Assembly: GCA_937959115.1 (NCBI GenBank)
Contig: CALGAW010000013.1
Location: 1 to 64,000, forward strand
Direction of reading: 5' to 3'
DNA: 64,000 nucleotides
Origin: an uncultured Saprospiraceae bacterium
GTDB taxonomy: Bacteria > Bacteroidota > Bacteroidia > Chitinophagales > Saprospiraceae
Part shown: positions 37,801 through 46,245 of the stretch, in pieces
Layout of the letters: every line of letters begins with the position of its first letter
How positions within the stretch are numbered: position 1 is the stretch's first letter
The notes under the pieces: model-generated
Told to the model about the DNA's origin: nothing
The model's database searches: none
Seen by the model: only the letters and a program-made list of their open reading frames with translations
Made by a program: the position numbers and the translations under genes

Positions 37801-40451
37801 TGTCCATTTGGTGTGTATGTTACATCACCAGTTGCAGGGTCAACACTTGTTGTACCATTAGAAGGAGGTGTGATCACCAATACTGAAGTTGGATCAAGGT
37901 TATTATCAGGATCTGTATCATTATCTGTTACTGGAACAGTAATCGGGGTATCTTCTAGAGTTGTATCATTGTCATCAACAGCAACAGGAGGATCATTCAC
38001 ATTAAATACATTGATAATCACCTCAGTTGTATCGCACAAGTTTCCAGAATCGCAAATTTCATAAACTAGCGTGTCCAAGCCATCGAAACCCATATCTGGG
38101 GTATAAGTCATTTCGCAATTTGGCGGCCCACTTATAGACACTGTTCCATTTGCAGGTTGTTCGAGTACCGTTGCGTTACAAGGATCAAGTGGCGATCCAT
38201 CTTCAACATCTGTGTCATTTGCCTCAAAAGGAATTACTACAGGCGTTTCCTCCGGTGTAGAGAGCGTATCCTGTGTTGCAATCGGAGGATCATTTACTGG
38301 AGTAATTGTTACATCTACTACCGCAGTATCACATAGATTACCTGAGTCACAGATTTCGTAGATAAACGTGTCTGTACCATTGTAATTTGGATCTGGTGTA
38401 TATACGAGCTCACATCCAGGAGGCGAGCTGATAGAAACTGTACCGTTTGTTGGGTTTGAGATGACCGTTACTGCGCAGGAATCAAGTGGCATACCGTCTT
38501 CGACATCTGAGTCATCTGCATGCACTTCAATATTGATCGGCGTGTCTTCAGGTGTCGTTTCACTATCATCCACTGCAACTGGGGGATCGTTTACAGGATT
38601 GATTATGATGGTAACATTAGCAGTATCACAAAGATTATCTGAATCACAAATCTCATAAATAAAGCTGTCGTTTCCGTTATAATTAGAATTAGGAATATAA
38701 GTCAATAAACAGCCAGGACCTGGTCCGATAGAAATTGTACCATTTGCAGGTTGTGAAATGACTGTTGCATTACAAGGATCGAGTGGTGTTCCATCTTCAA
38801 CATCAGAGTCATTCATTTCAATTGGAATATTAACTGGTGTATCCTCATCTGTTATTTCTGTATCGTCTACTGCTACTGGTGGATCATTTACGGTTTCAAT
38901 CGTTACGTCAACTATCGCAGTATCACAGAGATTACCAGAGTCACAGATTTCATACATAAATGTATCGGTGCCGTTGTAATTTGGATCTGGCGTGTAAATG
39001 AGTTCACAACTAGGCGGGGAACTTATAGAAACAGTACCGTTTGAAGGGTTTGAGATAACTGTTACTGCACAAGAATCAAGCGGAGTGCCGTCTTCAACAT
39101 CAGAGTCATCAGAATGCACTTCAATTGAAACAGGCGTGTCTTCTGGTGTCGTTTCACTGTTGTCCGTTGCAACTGGAGGATCATTCACTGGATTAATCAT
39201 AATTTTCACCTCTGCAGTATCACAAAGGTTATCTGAATCACAGATTTCGTAAATGAAACTATCATTTCCGTTGTAGTTCGGATTTGGTGTATACGTCAGC
39301 TCACATCCGGGTCCTGGGCCAATTGAAATGGTACCATTTGCTGGTTGAGTGATAGGAGTCACTGCACAAGGGTCAAGTGTTCCATCTTCCACATCAGAGT
39401 CATTCGAATCAACAGGAATAATGATTGGAGTGTCTTCATCTGTTGCCTCCATATCATCTACTGCTACTGGAGGGTCGTTTTCTGGTGTTACTGTTATGAA
39501 TACAGTTGCAGTATCACATTGAGGTACAGATACAAGTATAGGATCATCGTTCGTTGGCATTGGTGGAGCCTGAGGATTTGGATTTTGATTTCCAAGAACT
39601 ACTGGGACAGATATTCCATCATCACAAATTACATAATCAAACGGCGTTACGGATCCATTAAAGTTAGTTGTAGGCGTAAACGTAATTTCACCAGTTAAAG
39701 TATCTAGCGTTACGGTTCCTTCTGATAATGGAGGAGTTGAAAGCAGCATTACTGAAGTCAAATCCAAGGATCCATCTGAATCAGAATCGTTTGCGGGGAG
39801 ATCAATGGTGATTGGTACTTCTTCAGGTGTTGTACCAGAATCATCTACTGCAAGAGGAGGCCTATTGTTACAAACCTCGTCATTACATTGTTCGTAGTCA
39901 CCATAACTTGCTTCTCCTACTTCAAACAGGAATCCTCCCACTTTTTCAGAGATAAACGTAGGAGGAAAATCCAATGGTGCATGCGTATGCCACCAAAGAT
40001 CAATGCATTCATTTAGGTCTAGGATATCGAACTTGATTCGACCAACCTTTACATAGTCAACATCATTTAACGGATATCCGTCTCCACCAGCTAATTCTAC
40101 ATTGTAAGTCACTACTGTATCTAAAGACCCAAGCAGTGTATGTGTAGAGAAAAAGCTTGAAGATGGTGGATTTGTTGTTTGAGCAAGACCACTAAAGGTT
40201 AATTCTTGATCAATCATAGGATTGGCTAAAGCTGCTCTATTAAAAGAAAATCGATAGTTTTGATCTGCAACAAAAAAAGTTTCGCCTGGATCTTCTGTAC
40301 GAATTTCAATGTCAATATAAAGCTCTTTGTTATCGCAATCTAACTCGTTAAGTTTAAATCGGATATCGTATAAGCTGTTTTGGGAAAAGGCAAAATTTAT
40401 AAAGAAAATGTTCAATACAAACACTGCTAAGACCTTATGAAAAGTATTCAT
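34815..40451 (-). CDS. Giant secreted cadherin-like/PKD repeat protein with dockerin-like C-terminal module
   Basis: Starting at the ATG at 40451 gives ~1878 aa with a signal peptide (NTFHKVLAVFVLNIFFINFAFSQ). The frame opens at 40562, but a -7 element at 40538-40545 lies inside that extension. A beta domain (~20-195) is followed by nine cadherin-like repeats (~197-1105), each opening VNDPPxAxDDxExTxEDTP and most ending YEICDSxNLCDTA with four cysteines per repeat. Two PKD/SprB-like domains (~1105-1285; YTWNFGSNASP, YTWDFGTDASP) and three 'AGPD/AGMN/AGLD' Ig-like units with YVWSPATGL follow, then a tenth cadherin-like repeat (~1524). Residues ~1630-1878 are the shared module (LEGPFN, APWNYLG, DWVLVSLR, IEHRNH, YNLNGDVNGADK). 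There is no type A tail. It is a likely fibrous adhesin. Confidence 0.88.
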   Translation of the reverse strand: MNTFHKVLAVFVLNIFFINFAFSQNSLYDIRFKLNELDCDNKELYIDIEIRTEDPGETFFVADQNYRFSFNRAALANPMIDQELTFSGLAQTTNPPSSSFFSTHTLLGSLDTVVTYNVELAGGDGYPLNDVDYVKVGRIKFDILDLNECIDLWWHTHAPLDFPPTFISEKVGGFLFEVGEASYGDYEQCNDEVCNNRPPLAVDDSGTTPEEVPITIDLPANDSDSDGSLDLTSVMLLSTPPLSEGTVTLDTLTGEITFTPTTNFNGSVTPFDYVICDDGISVPVVLGNQNPNPQAPPMPTNDDPILVSVPQCDTATVFITVTPENDPPVAVDDMEATDEDTPIIIPVDSNDSDVEDGTLDPCAVTPITQPANGTISIGPGPGCELTYTPNPNYNGNDSFIYEICDSDNLCDTAEVKIMINPVNDPPVATDNSETTPEDTPVSIEVHSDDSDVEDGTPLDSCAVTVISNPSNGTVSISSPPSCELIYTPDPNYNGTDTFMYEICDSGNLCDTAIVDVTIETVNDPPVAVDDTEITDEDTPVNIPIEMNDSDVEDGTPLDPCNATVISQPANGTISIGPGPGCLLTYIPNSNYNGNDSFIYEICDSDNLCDTANVTIIINPVNDPPVAVDDSETTPEDTPINIEVHADDSDVEDGMPLDSCAVTVISNPTNGTVSISSPPGCELVYTPDPNYNGTDTFIYEICDSGNLCDTAVVDVTITPVNDPPIATQDTLSTPEETPVVIPFEANDTDVEDGSPLDPCNATVLEQPANGTVSISGPPNCEMTYTPDMGFDGLDTLVYEICDSGNLCDTTEVIINVFNVNDPPVAVDDNDTTLEDTPITVPVTDNDTDPDNNLDPTSVLVITPPSNGTTSVDPATGDVTYTPNGQWNGTDTFEYSVCDLDNECDTALVTIIVDPVNDPPTAINDGGTTPEDTPITLAIPGNDFDSDGNIDPSTVTVLGGPDNGSVTVLPDGSAVYTPDPDWNGTDTYEYSICDDGTPVPVQCDTALVTIVVTPVNDPPVAIDDSETTQQDVQVTIDAVGNDSDVEDGNPLEPCNVTILNQPSDGTAYISVVPDCFMIYVPDMGYYGTDTFMYEVCDSDNLCDTAVVDVTITRCPDVALEINTDSLCVQEMGVFEAADVGAGAIYTWNFGSNASPSTAFGIGPHNVSFNTVGTEQIELTVLNFGCQRAKTFDVHVFDYPVASINQAPAELCINDQGLFTAALVGGTGASYTWDFGTDASPATATGPGGHTVIYGATGLKTISLTVERNGCADTYQQDINIIGGTIANAGPDEIICNAQSIQIGSSIIPGATYVWSPATGLSSQYAAAPVASPTNTTTYILFVTKGGCTTTDTVTVVIDNNSVPFVEAGMNQAICEGDNVQIGGTPTLDPATLNDATVAWTTNGDPSTISDPTIPNPIVTPITTAIYTVCISNNGCTKCDNVTVTVNPLPDVDAGLDITTCEGSPIVIGGNPTGASDASFSWSPTTGLDDPFAINPTATPLDTTTYVVTVTRAGCTDTDTMTLFAIPCNDPPLAQDDFYETDQGVLLNVPNITWTDDILANDNDPENDNLTVTPDTLVSTVDPTNSIIINADGSFEYTPGAVFTGTDSFNYEVCDDGNPIECDSAVIYIIVNPCVDIMVSVFLEGPFNVSTGEMTNLLNLDPSNNLARGLLPGMTPTNPLVPPTPAGQPYDSAPWNYLGTTLENNFGGPYDPEVTDWVLVSLRTTTDPTTEIVRAAGLLYKDGTVKFLQPCLLKLGDANPAQVYIAIEHRNHMGVGTPLPIDFSNGTLTWDFRIAQSFSTGTGFGQKEVQSGVFAMYAGDSDQISDIFSYDLNGNDNILWNSSNGIFDDYNQSDYNLNGDVNGADKIYWSNNNGISSRWPK
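38310..39480 (-). repeat. Higher-order tandem repeat inside the giant gene (A-B-A-B)
   Basis: Four successive ~95-residue repeats alternate between two subtypes: A with NGTISIGPGPGC, NGNDSFIYEICDSDNLCDTA, and B with NGTVSISSPPxC, NGTDTFxYEICDSGNLCDTA. The DNA of A at ~39190-39250 and ~38590-38650 is nearly identical, with a period of ~595 bases. A two-repeat block was therefore duplicated recently. Confidence 0.8.
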
Positions 40452-40998
40452 AGTAAGTACTAGTTTAAAAGGAATGAAATATAGTTGTGTACCGGGTATA
40501 TAGGTCTGGAATGAAGCACAATATCTAAAATAAAGCACAAAGATACAAATTAACTTTGACAATATATTACACCCTATTTATTCTTTGATGCGATATCCAG
40601 TTGGTTCATGAATACCCAACATTTAAATCCTAAAGCATTGAGAGAGAAAGCCTTTTTTAAAAAAATCAGTTCTTTTTCATGATCAAACAAATTCTTATTC
40701 AACAATAATTCTTTTTCATAAAAATTAATAGTTTGGGAACTTTATCATATAAAATATTGTTTATTGAATAGGTGGAAGTTAGTTTCCATTCCCGCATTAA
40801 AATTTTGGTCAATCTATTACACGCAATGCCCCATATATAATAGGTGCGCACCTAGTGATATAAACACTCAAGAAATACTTATAAATCAAGAACGTTAATA
40901 AAAAGACGTTCAATTTGAGTTGAAAACTTAACTTTACTATTTATCCGAAATTTATTTTACTAATTTTACTTTTTGTCAGTAACAAACAATAATTTAAA
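40452..40998. other. Divergent intergenic region, ~547 bases
   Basis: This AT-rich spacer lies between the giant minus-strand gene and the plus-strand DUF4403-like gene. It contains the giant gene's -7 element (40538-40545) and, close to 40999, TACTTTTTG (~40967-40975), which is one base longer than a -7 consensus. I see no gene, RNA or clear repeat in the rest. Confidence 0.5.
40538..40545 (-). promoter_or_regulatory. -7 element of the giant gene
   Basis: The minus strand reads TATCTTTG, a perfect TAnnTTTG match, with TTG 14 bases upstream. The start site would be near 40531, so translation must begin at 40451 rather than at 40562. Confidence 0.5.
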
Positions 40999-42267
40999 AT
41001 GAATCAACAAGCAACCCAGCTAAGGCTAACAATTGATATGGATGTAAATGCCTTATCAGATTTCATTAACCTACAGCTTCCTGATGTCCTGTTTGACAGC
41101 AAAGATGCCTCAAATTTCAAGGACTTTAAGGTGTTAGCAACAAAGGGTGGAAAGCTAAAGATAAGAGGAAAAGACTATGCCTATGTTTATCTATTACCGA
41201 TTCGAATAAAGGTGGAAAAAAACGTAGCTGTTTCCAATGTAAAAGCGGAAGGCGTTATTGTTTTAGGAATGAAAACAAGTTTCACTTTTAAGGAAAACTG
41301 GGACTTACAGACGGAGACTATTATTGAAAAATACGAATGGTTAGAAAAACCAAATGCTAGTTTAGGAGGCTTTCTTCCAATTCCAGTTGAATCACTCATC
41401 TTAAATAATTTGCAAGAAAACCAAGATGTTATTACGGGGTCTATTGACAAAGAAATTCAAAACAAGGTAAAAGTTGGAGAAATCATTAATAAGAACATCA
41501 ATCAAATTCCTAACCCAGTACTAGTGCCTTTTGTGGGTAATATCGGTTGGAAACTAGTTCCTGGGGCTACTACGTTTGCTCCAATGCAGTACCTCAACAA
41601 TGCAATACAATATAAATTCAGCCTTAAGACAGATGCAGAGTTAGCCATCGATGATTCATTTCAAAAGCAACCTGTTGTTATCCCGCCTCCCTCCTTTCAA
41701 GAAGATTCAGAGAACAGAAGCCAATTAACACTAAAGGCTTATATTGATCTTTCTTCTCTAAACCAATCACTCAATCAACACCTTGTAGGACAACAACTAG
41801 AAGTCGTTGGTAAATCCATTACTATTAGCCAACTAGAGATAAGCAGCGAAAATGGACTCCTAGTGATCGACGGCCAAACAACTGGTGCATTTAAAGGAGA
41901 TATGAACCTGAAAGCTACGCCTGTTTTTGATAATTCTTCTAAGGAAGTTTACTTGACTAATGTAGATGTTGATCTGAAAGGAAATGACATCATAAGCAAA
42001 GGATTGGCTGTTGTTTTAAATACGAAAATTAACGAAATCGTTTCCTCTAAAATGCGCTATTCACTTGGAAAGGAAGTAAAAAAACTGAATGATCATTTGC
42101 AGTCAAAAGAGATTCATAATGGAATATTCATTAATGCCAATCTTGCCAACTATGCCTTACACAATTTTAATGTTGGAGCAACAAGAATTGACTTTGAAGT
42201 TCATTTAGAAGGCGTTATTAACATGCAAATAAAAGAAATAAACGTACCAAAGGAATTATTAGCATAA
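40999..42267 (+). CDS. DUF4403-like protein
   Basis: This 422-aa protein shows a duplicated pattern of amphipathic strands and helices: LRLTIDMDVNALSDFINLQL near the N-terminus is echoed by LTLKAYIDLSSLNQSLNQHL near residue 246. NWDLQTETIIEKYEWLEKP and a middle IGWKLVPGATTFAPMQYL resemble the DUF4403 family, which I believe is related to TULIP/BPI-like lipid-binding folds. No signal peptide is seen, which differs from many DUF4403 proteins, so a cytoplasmic or membrane-contact location is possible. It is a single gene with its own terminator at 42398-42429. The family assignment is by pattern memory and moderate. Confidence 0.65.
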   Translation: MNQQATQLRLTIDMDVNALSDFINLQLPDVLFDSKDASNFKDFKVLATKGGKLKIRGKDYAYVYLLPIRIKVEKNVAVSNVKAEGVIVLGMKTSFTFKENWDLQTETIIEKYEWLEKPNASLGGFLPIPVESLILNNLQENQDVITGSIDKEIQNKVKVGEIINKNINQIPNPVLVPFVGNIGWKLVPGATTFAPMQYLNNAIQYKFSLKTDAELAIDDSFQKQPVVIPPPSFQEDSENRSQLTLKAYIDLSSLNQSLNQHLVGQQLEVVGKSITISQLEISSENGLLVIDGQTTGAFKGDMNLKATPVFDNSSKEVYLTNVDVDLKGNDIISKGLAVVLNTKINEIVSSKMRYSLGKEVKKLNDHLQSKEIHNGIFINANLANYALHNFNVGATRIDFEVHLEGVINMQIKEINVPKELLA

Positions 42268-42397
42268 TTGTTCCTAACAAGTTAAGAATCAAATTATAAA
42301 TCAAAGAAGATCAGAAGAATACAACTAAACTACAGGTCTGTCAATTCATTTGTGTTCAAGTCACCATCGCTAAATTATTCTACAAATAAGGCATTGT

Positions 42398-42429
42398 AAA
42401 ATGCCATTTTGGTAGATGGCATTTTTTTT
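42398..42429 (+). terminator. Terminator of the DUF4403-like gene
   Basis: AAAATGCCAT (42398-42407) pairs exactly with ATGGCATTTT (42416-42425) around TTTGGTAG, and the T-run continues to 42429. It lies ~130 bases after the stop codon. Confidence 0.85.
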
Positions 42430-42471
42430 GATATTTGTTATTCAAAATAACGAATTGTAAATCAAACCTTG

Positions 42472-42479
42472 TATATTTG
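42472..42479 (+). promoter_or_regulatory. -7 element of the lipoprotein-DUF5723 operon
   Basis: TATATTTG matches TAnnTTTG, with TTG 14 bases upstream. It lies 45 bases before the lipoprotein ATG and just after the preceding terminator. Confidence 0.5.
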
Positions 42480-42523
42480 GGGGCCCTTATGCTTGCCTCT
42501 CTATTAACCCAATAATTAAGTTC

Positions 42524-44038
42524 ATGATCAAACTTCAAGATGCCTTAGTTTTGATAGGCATATTTTCTATCTTAAGTGGCTGCAAAAAAATTGAAAACAT
42601 TGACGCGAGTGAATGGAACCCAGAAGTTGCGGTGCCGCTTTTCACCACAACGTTTAATGTATCTGACTTGTTAAACGATGCTATAACTGATGCAAGCTTG
42701 GTCACGGACGATATGAATGCACTCACCTTTGTGTATCCTAGCACCCCGTTCACATTAGATGAAGATATACTGGAAGGATATGTTCCAAAAATCAACTTCC
42801 CTATGAATGATACTGTGTATGGTTTGCCCTATACGAATTCACTAGGAAGCAGTATCGATTCGTTGATTACAAAGAAAGGCTATGTCAGAACCGCCATCTT
42901 CAACAATCTGTCTGGTGAAGATGTGAATTTTCGCTTATGGATTGACGAATTCACCATTAATGGCAATAAGTTTGATCAGTCGTTTGTGGTTCCACATAAC
43001 ACATCACTGCCCAACTTTCAAATATTTCCAACGTTTGGGTATAGCCTAGTTCCTGATATGGATACGGTTCATTTCCATTATTCAGCTTCCTCTATTTCTA
43101 CTGGACTTCCAGTAAATTTAAACGGTTCTATCCTAGTAATTCTTGACTCCATGCTGATCAGCTATGCTGAAGGTTACTTCGGAAAAATAGATTATCCAGT
43201 TCCAAGAGACAGCATTGAAATCGAAGTATTCAGAATATTTGAAGAAGGAAATCTCTATTTCGAAGAACCAAAGATATCCATTACCGTAAACAATAGCTTT
43301 GGTGTACCCACAAGTGCCTACTTCAATATGCTTGATGCGATCACCTCTGATGGTACAAGAATATCCGTATCCAATACTGTTTTAAGTCAAGGGATGGAGT
43401 TTGATTATCCTGATTTATCTGAAGTAGGTCAATTTGTTTCTACAGAGTTTGTTGTTGATAAAAGTAATTCAAACATAGAAGACATCATCGGACAACCGAT
43501 TCAGTACATTGACTACGAGCTATTTACTTCCGCGAACCCCGATGCTGACCCTACGATTCGTGGATTTGCCACTGACTCAAGTGCTATTTCCGTTGATTTA
43601 TTAGTCGAATTACCTTTATATGGACGAGCAAATAACTTTACTGTTTTTGATACCATTGATCTCGATCTAGATGCTAGCAATAACGAAGTTTCGTCTGTTG
43701 CATTTCGCCTGCATTCCGAAAATGAATTACCAGTAGATATTAAGACCCAAGTCTATTTTACTGATTCTAATTTCAATATTATAGATTCGCTAAACACTGA
43801 TTTTTCAACTCCTATAATCGCATCGGCACCAATTGATTCTGATGGGAATTCAAATGGAATGACAGAAGAGACTACCGATTTCGAGATCACCGAAGATCGG
43901 TACTACAAAATTGCTAATCAAGCCACAAAAGTATTGCTAAAAGCTGCAATCTCTACGACTGACAATGGTTCTAAATTGGTTCGGATTCATGCAGATGACG
44001 ATTTTACCATGAAGCTAGGTGTTAAAGTAGGACTATAA
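42524..44038 (+). CDS. Lipoprotein of unknown function
   Basis: This 504-aa protein has a signal ending in a lipobox (LVLIGIFSILSGC, Cys19), so it should be lipid-anchored. After it comes DASEWNPEVAVPLFTTTFNVSDLL, a start that I associate with hypothetical lipoproteins encoded next to DUF5723 genes in Bacteroidota. The remainder is a string of beta-sandwich-like units with Asp-rich turns. No enzymatic motif is seen. The DUF5723 gene starts 34 bases downstream, so the two form an operon, and they may act together in the outer membrane, with the lipoprotein as the partner of the barrel-like protein; that is inference. Confidence 0.8.
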   Translation: MIKLQDALVLIGIFSILSGCKKIENIDASEWNPEVAVPLFTTTFNVSDLLNDAITDASLVTDDMNALTFVYPSTPFTLDEDILEGYVPKINFPMNDTVYGLPYTNSLGSSIDSLITKKGYVRTAIFNNLSGEDVNFRLWIDEFTINGNKFDQSFVVPHNTSLPNFQIFPTFGYSLVPDMDTVHFHYSASSISTGLPVNLNGSILVILDSMLISYAEGYFGKIDYPVPRDSIEIEVFRIFEEGNLYFEEPKISITVNNSFGVPTSAYFNMLDAITSDGTRISVSNTVLSQGMEFDYPDLSEVGQFVSTEFVVDKSNSNIEDIIGQPIQYIDYELFTSANPDADPTIRGFATDSSAISVDLLVELPLYGRANNFTVFDTIDLDLDASNNEVSSVAFRLHSENELPVDIKTQVYFTDSNFNIIDSLNTDFSTPIIASAPIDSDGNSNGMTEETTDFEITEDRYYKIANQATKVLLKAAISTTDNGSKLVRIHADDDFTMKLGVKVGL

Positions 44039-44071
44039 ATCTCAAGACAAACTATCAAGAAGACTTTTTGT

Positions 44072-45448
44072 ATGAATAATCGAATATTAATTTTATTACT
44101 TCTAGGTTTCGGCCTTTTTAATTCAGCTATTGGACAACAGGAACTCGGCACCCATTTCATGAATGTCTGGCAATCCAATATTAGCAATCCATCACTGATG
44201 AACAAAAATAGAATCACGATTGGACTGCCTTCTGTTTACGCTAACTTCTACAATACTGGCTTTAGCTTTAATGATATCTTTGAGGAAATCCCAGGAACAG
44301 ATTCCTTGCGACTAAATATGGATAATGCGGTTGACAATCTAAAGGCCGATAATCTGTTAAACTTTCAGACTCAGATAGATTGGTTTAGTGTTGGTTTTAG
44401 AACCAATAAATTTCAGATTGGCGGTTCTTTTTCATGGAAATCTAGCTTTTATGCGAATTATCCTAAAGAAATGCTCGATGTATTCTGGAACGGTAATGGA
44501 CAATACATTGATGAGACCATTAATATCGCTCCTGATTTCCAAGCCTTCTCCTATGCAGAACTAGGAGTAAACGCTGCATTTAACATTACTGATAACATTA
44601 CAATTGGCGGTCGGCTTAAGTACCTTTCAGGTATTGTAGACATTAGCAATGATCCAGCTTCAAGAGAAGCCACTATATTTACTGATCCTGAGTATTATCA
44701 AGTGACATTGGCAACCGACTACGCCTTCAATTCAAGTAGCTACCCAATATTAGATTCTACGATCACAAACGTAAATACAAACACACAGTTCGATTACTTT
44801 AAGCTCTTTGGAACAAATACGGGCCTAGCTGGTGATCTTGGTCTAACCATGCGATTTGCTGACAAGATACAAGTGTCGGCAGGTGTTGCAGATGTTGGAT
44901 TCATCAATTGGTCATCTAACATACGAAATTATAAAACAGAAGGTAGCTATACCTACAACGGCATTGAGTTTAATCCTTTAATTGATAATGACTCCATCTC
45001 CTTTGATGCTATTGGCGATACACTAGTCGAAGTTTTTGATGTAGAGGTCAACCAATCAAATGTTGGGTACACCACGAATCTTCCTACTAAGTTTCACCTC
45101 AGCGGTCAATACGAACTTCCTGCAAAACTGACACTAGGCGTATTGTTGTACGGAGAGCTTTACCGAGAACAATTCATTCCAGCTATAGCGCTAAGTGCTC
45201 GTAAGGAATTTGGTGACATTTTCAGTGTCGGGGGAATTTATGCTTACCGACAGTTTAGCCCATTAAATCTTGGCGTTAATGCAGCGGTCAAACTAGGTCC
45301 AGTTCAGCTATATTTAGCCTCTGACAATGTCATTCCTTTGTTTGCTCCCTACAGTGGTAAGAACTTTAATGGGCGAATAGGGCTCAACTTACTCCTTGGT
45401 AAAATCAAAAAGGATGAAGACGGTATAATACCCGATGTAATGAACTAA
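44072..45448 (+). CDS. DUF5723 family outer-membrane protein
   Basis: This 458-aa protein has a signal peptide (NNRILILLLLGFGLFNSAIG, then Q). It continues HFMNVWQSNISNPSLMNKNR and IGLPSVYANFYNTGFSFND, features of DUF5723 proteins, followed by alternating strands as in PorP/SprF-like or FadL-like barrels: GGSFSWKSSFYANYP, ITIGGRLKYLSGI, GDLGLTMRFADKIQVSAG, SGQYELPAKLTLGVLLYG, FNGRIGLNLLLG. It is the second gene of an operon with the lipoprotein. PorP/SprF-like proteins attach T9SS adhesins to the surface, and a related role would suit this neighbourhood, but that is a guess. Confidence 0.82.
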   Translation: MNNRILILLLLGFGLFNSAIGQQELGTHFMNVWQSNISNPSLMNKNRITIGLPSVYANFYNTGFSFNDIFEEIPGTDSLRLNMDNAVDNLKADNLLNFQTQIDWFSVGFRTNKFQIGGSFSWKSSFYANYPKEMLDVFWNGNGQYIDETINIAPDFQAFSYAELGVNAAFNITDNITIGGRLKYLSGIVDISNDPASREATIFTDPEYYQVTLATDYAFNSSSYPILDSTITNVNTNTQFDYFKLFGTNTGLAGDLGLTMRFADKIQVSAGVADVGFINWSSNIRNYKTEGSYTYNGIEFNPLIDNDSISFDAIGDTLVEVFDVEVNQSNVGYTTNLPTKFHLSGQYELPAKLTLGVLLYGELYREQFIPAIALSARKEFGDIFSVGGIYAYRQFSPLNLGVNAAVKLGPVQLYLASDNVIPLFAPYSGKNFNGRIGLNLLLGKIKKDEDGIIPDVMN

Positions 45449-45726
45449 TTATTAATTGCATCTATTTTCGAAAATGAGAATTGGAGACTGGTTGCCTAGG
45501 AGTCACTCCTATCAAGCTATATCCACCGCTGCTCTATTTGCTTTCTAATAAGATGTCTTCCATTTGAAGCGATAATTCCGTTCTTACATATTGACCAAAA
45601 TAAGCTTCAAACCCATGGATTTGGCTTAAACGATCATCAATATTTTTTGTATTAAAATATAGAACGCCTTAGAATTTGGCTTGTATTCATTGAATAGGAC
45701 ACCAATAATTAAACAGTAATAATTAA

Positions 45727-46026
45727 TTACCCTCCAATCAATACAGTAGGTGCTCCAGCGGTAATGACACCACCGTGTGCCGTTGAATCGCCCATTCTGG
45801 CAGCTGGTTTGCCACCAATCAGCACTGTCATGGATCCTTTTACGATCGTGTCAGGAGGTCCAACACATACACACATATCTCCAACAGTAGATGCAGGTAA
45901 ATTACAGATGAGTACAGTCGGTACACCAGCTCCGGTAATTGGTCCACCAACATGTGGTACTGAAGGAGATCCTGGAGTTACCATTGGGCATACATGCATA
46001 TCTGTTAATCTTGCTGCGAAGGACAT
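45727..46026 (-). CDS. PAAR-repeat protein
   Basis: This 99-aa protein consists of PAAR repeats: AARLTDMHVCPMVTPGSPSV, HVGGPITGAGVPTVLIC, STVGDMCVCVGPPDTIVKGS, GKPAARMGDSTAHGGVI and APTVLIGG. PAAR proteins form the sharp tip on VgrG spikes of type VI secretion or on contractile injection systems, binding a metal near the tip with His/Cys residues. The domain fills the whole protein, so no toxin is fused. No VgrG, sheath, baseplate or effector gene is in the window; the gene is an orphan between unrelated genes on the other strand. Its spike complex must be encoded elsewhere, if it exists. Confidence 0.93.
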   Translation of the reverse strand: MSFAARLTDMHVCPMVTPGSPSVPHVGGPITGAGVPTVLICNLPASTVGDMCVCVGPPDTIVKGSMTVLIGGKPAARMGDSTAHGGVITAGAPTVLIGG

Positions 46027-46245
46027 ATGTTATCTTATTTTGTTTCTTGAAGATACAATAATTTATGATTATTCACAAGGCATTCTTTTAGACAAAAGAA
46101 TAAATAATCAAGTCCATCCAAAATAGATAAAATGTTAAACCGCAACTTTAACGTTTTCAAATACAATAAAATGAGAAAAACCACAGTATACTAAAGACAA
46201 TTTCTATTTGAATCAACAATAACTTAATCAATTAAAATTTAACAA

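Noticed and set aside
38461-39698. Several long open frames on the plus strand opposite the giant gene
   Set aside because: They are antisense shadows caused by Thr/Asp/Val-rich repeat codons; they lack signals and change with each repeat.
34815-39860. Regularly spaced repeats that could suggest a CRISPR array
   Set aside because: The units are ~280-600 bases, in one long coding frame, and encode cadherin-like domains.
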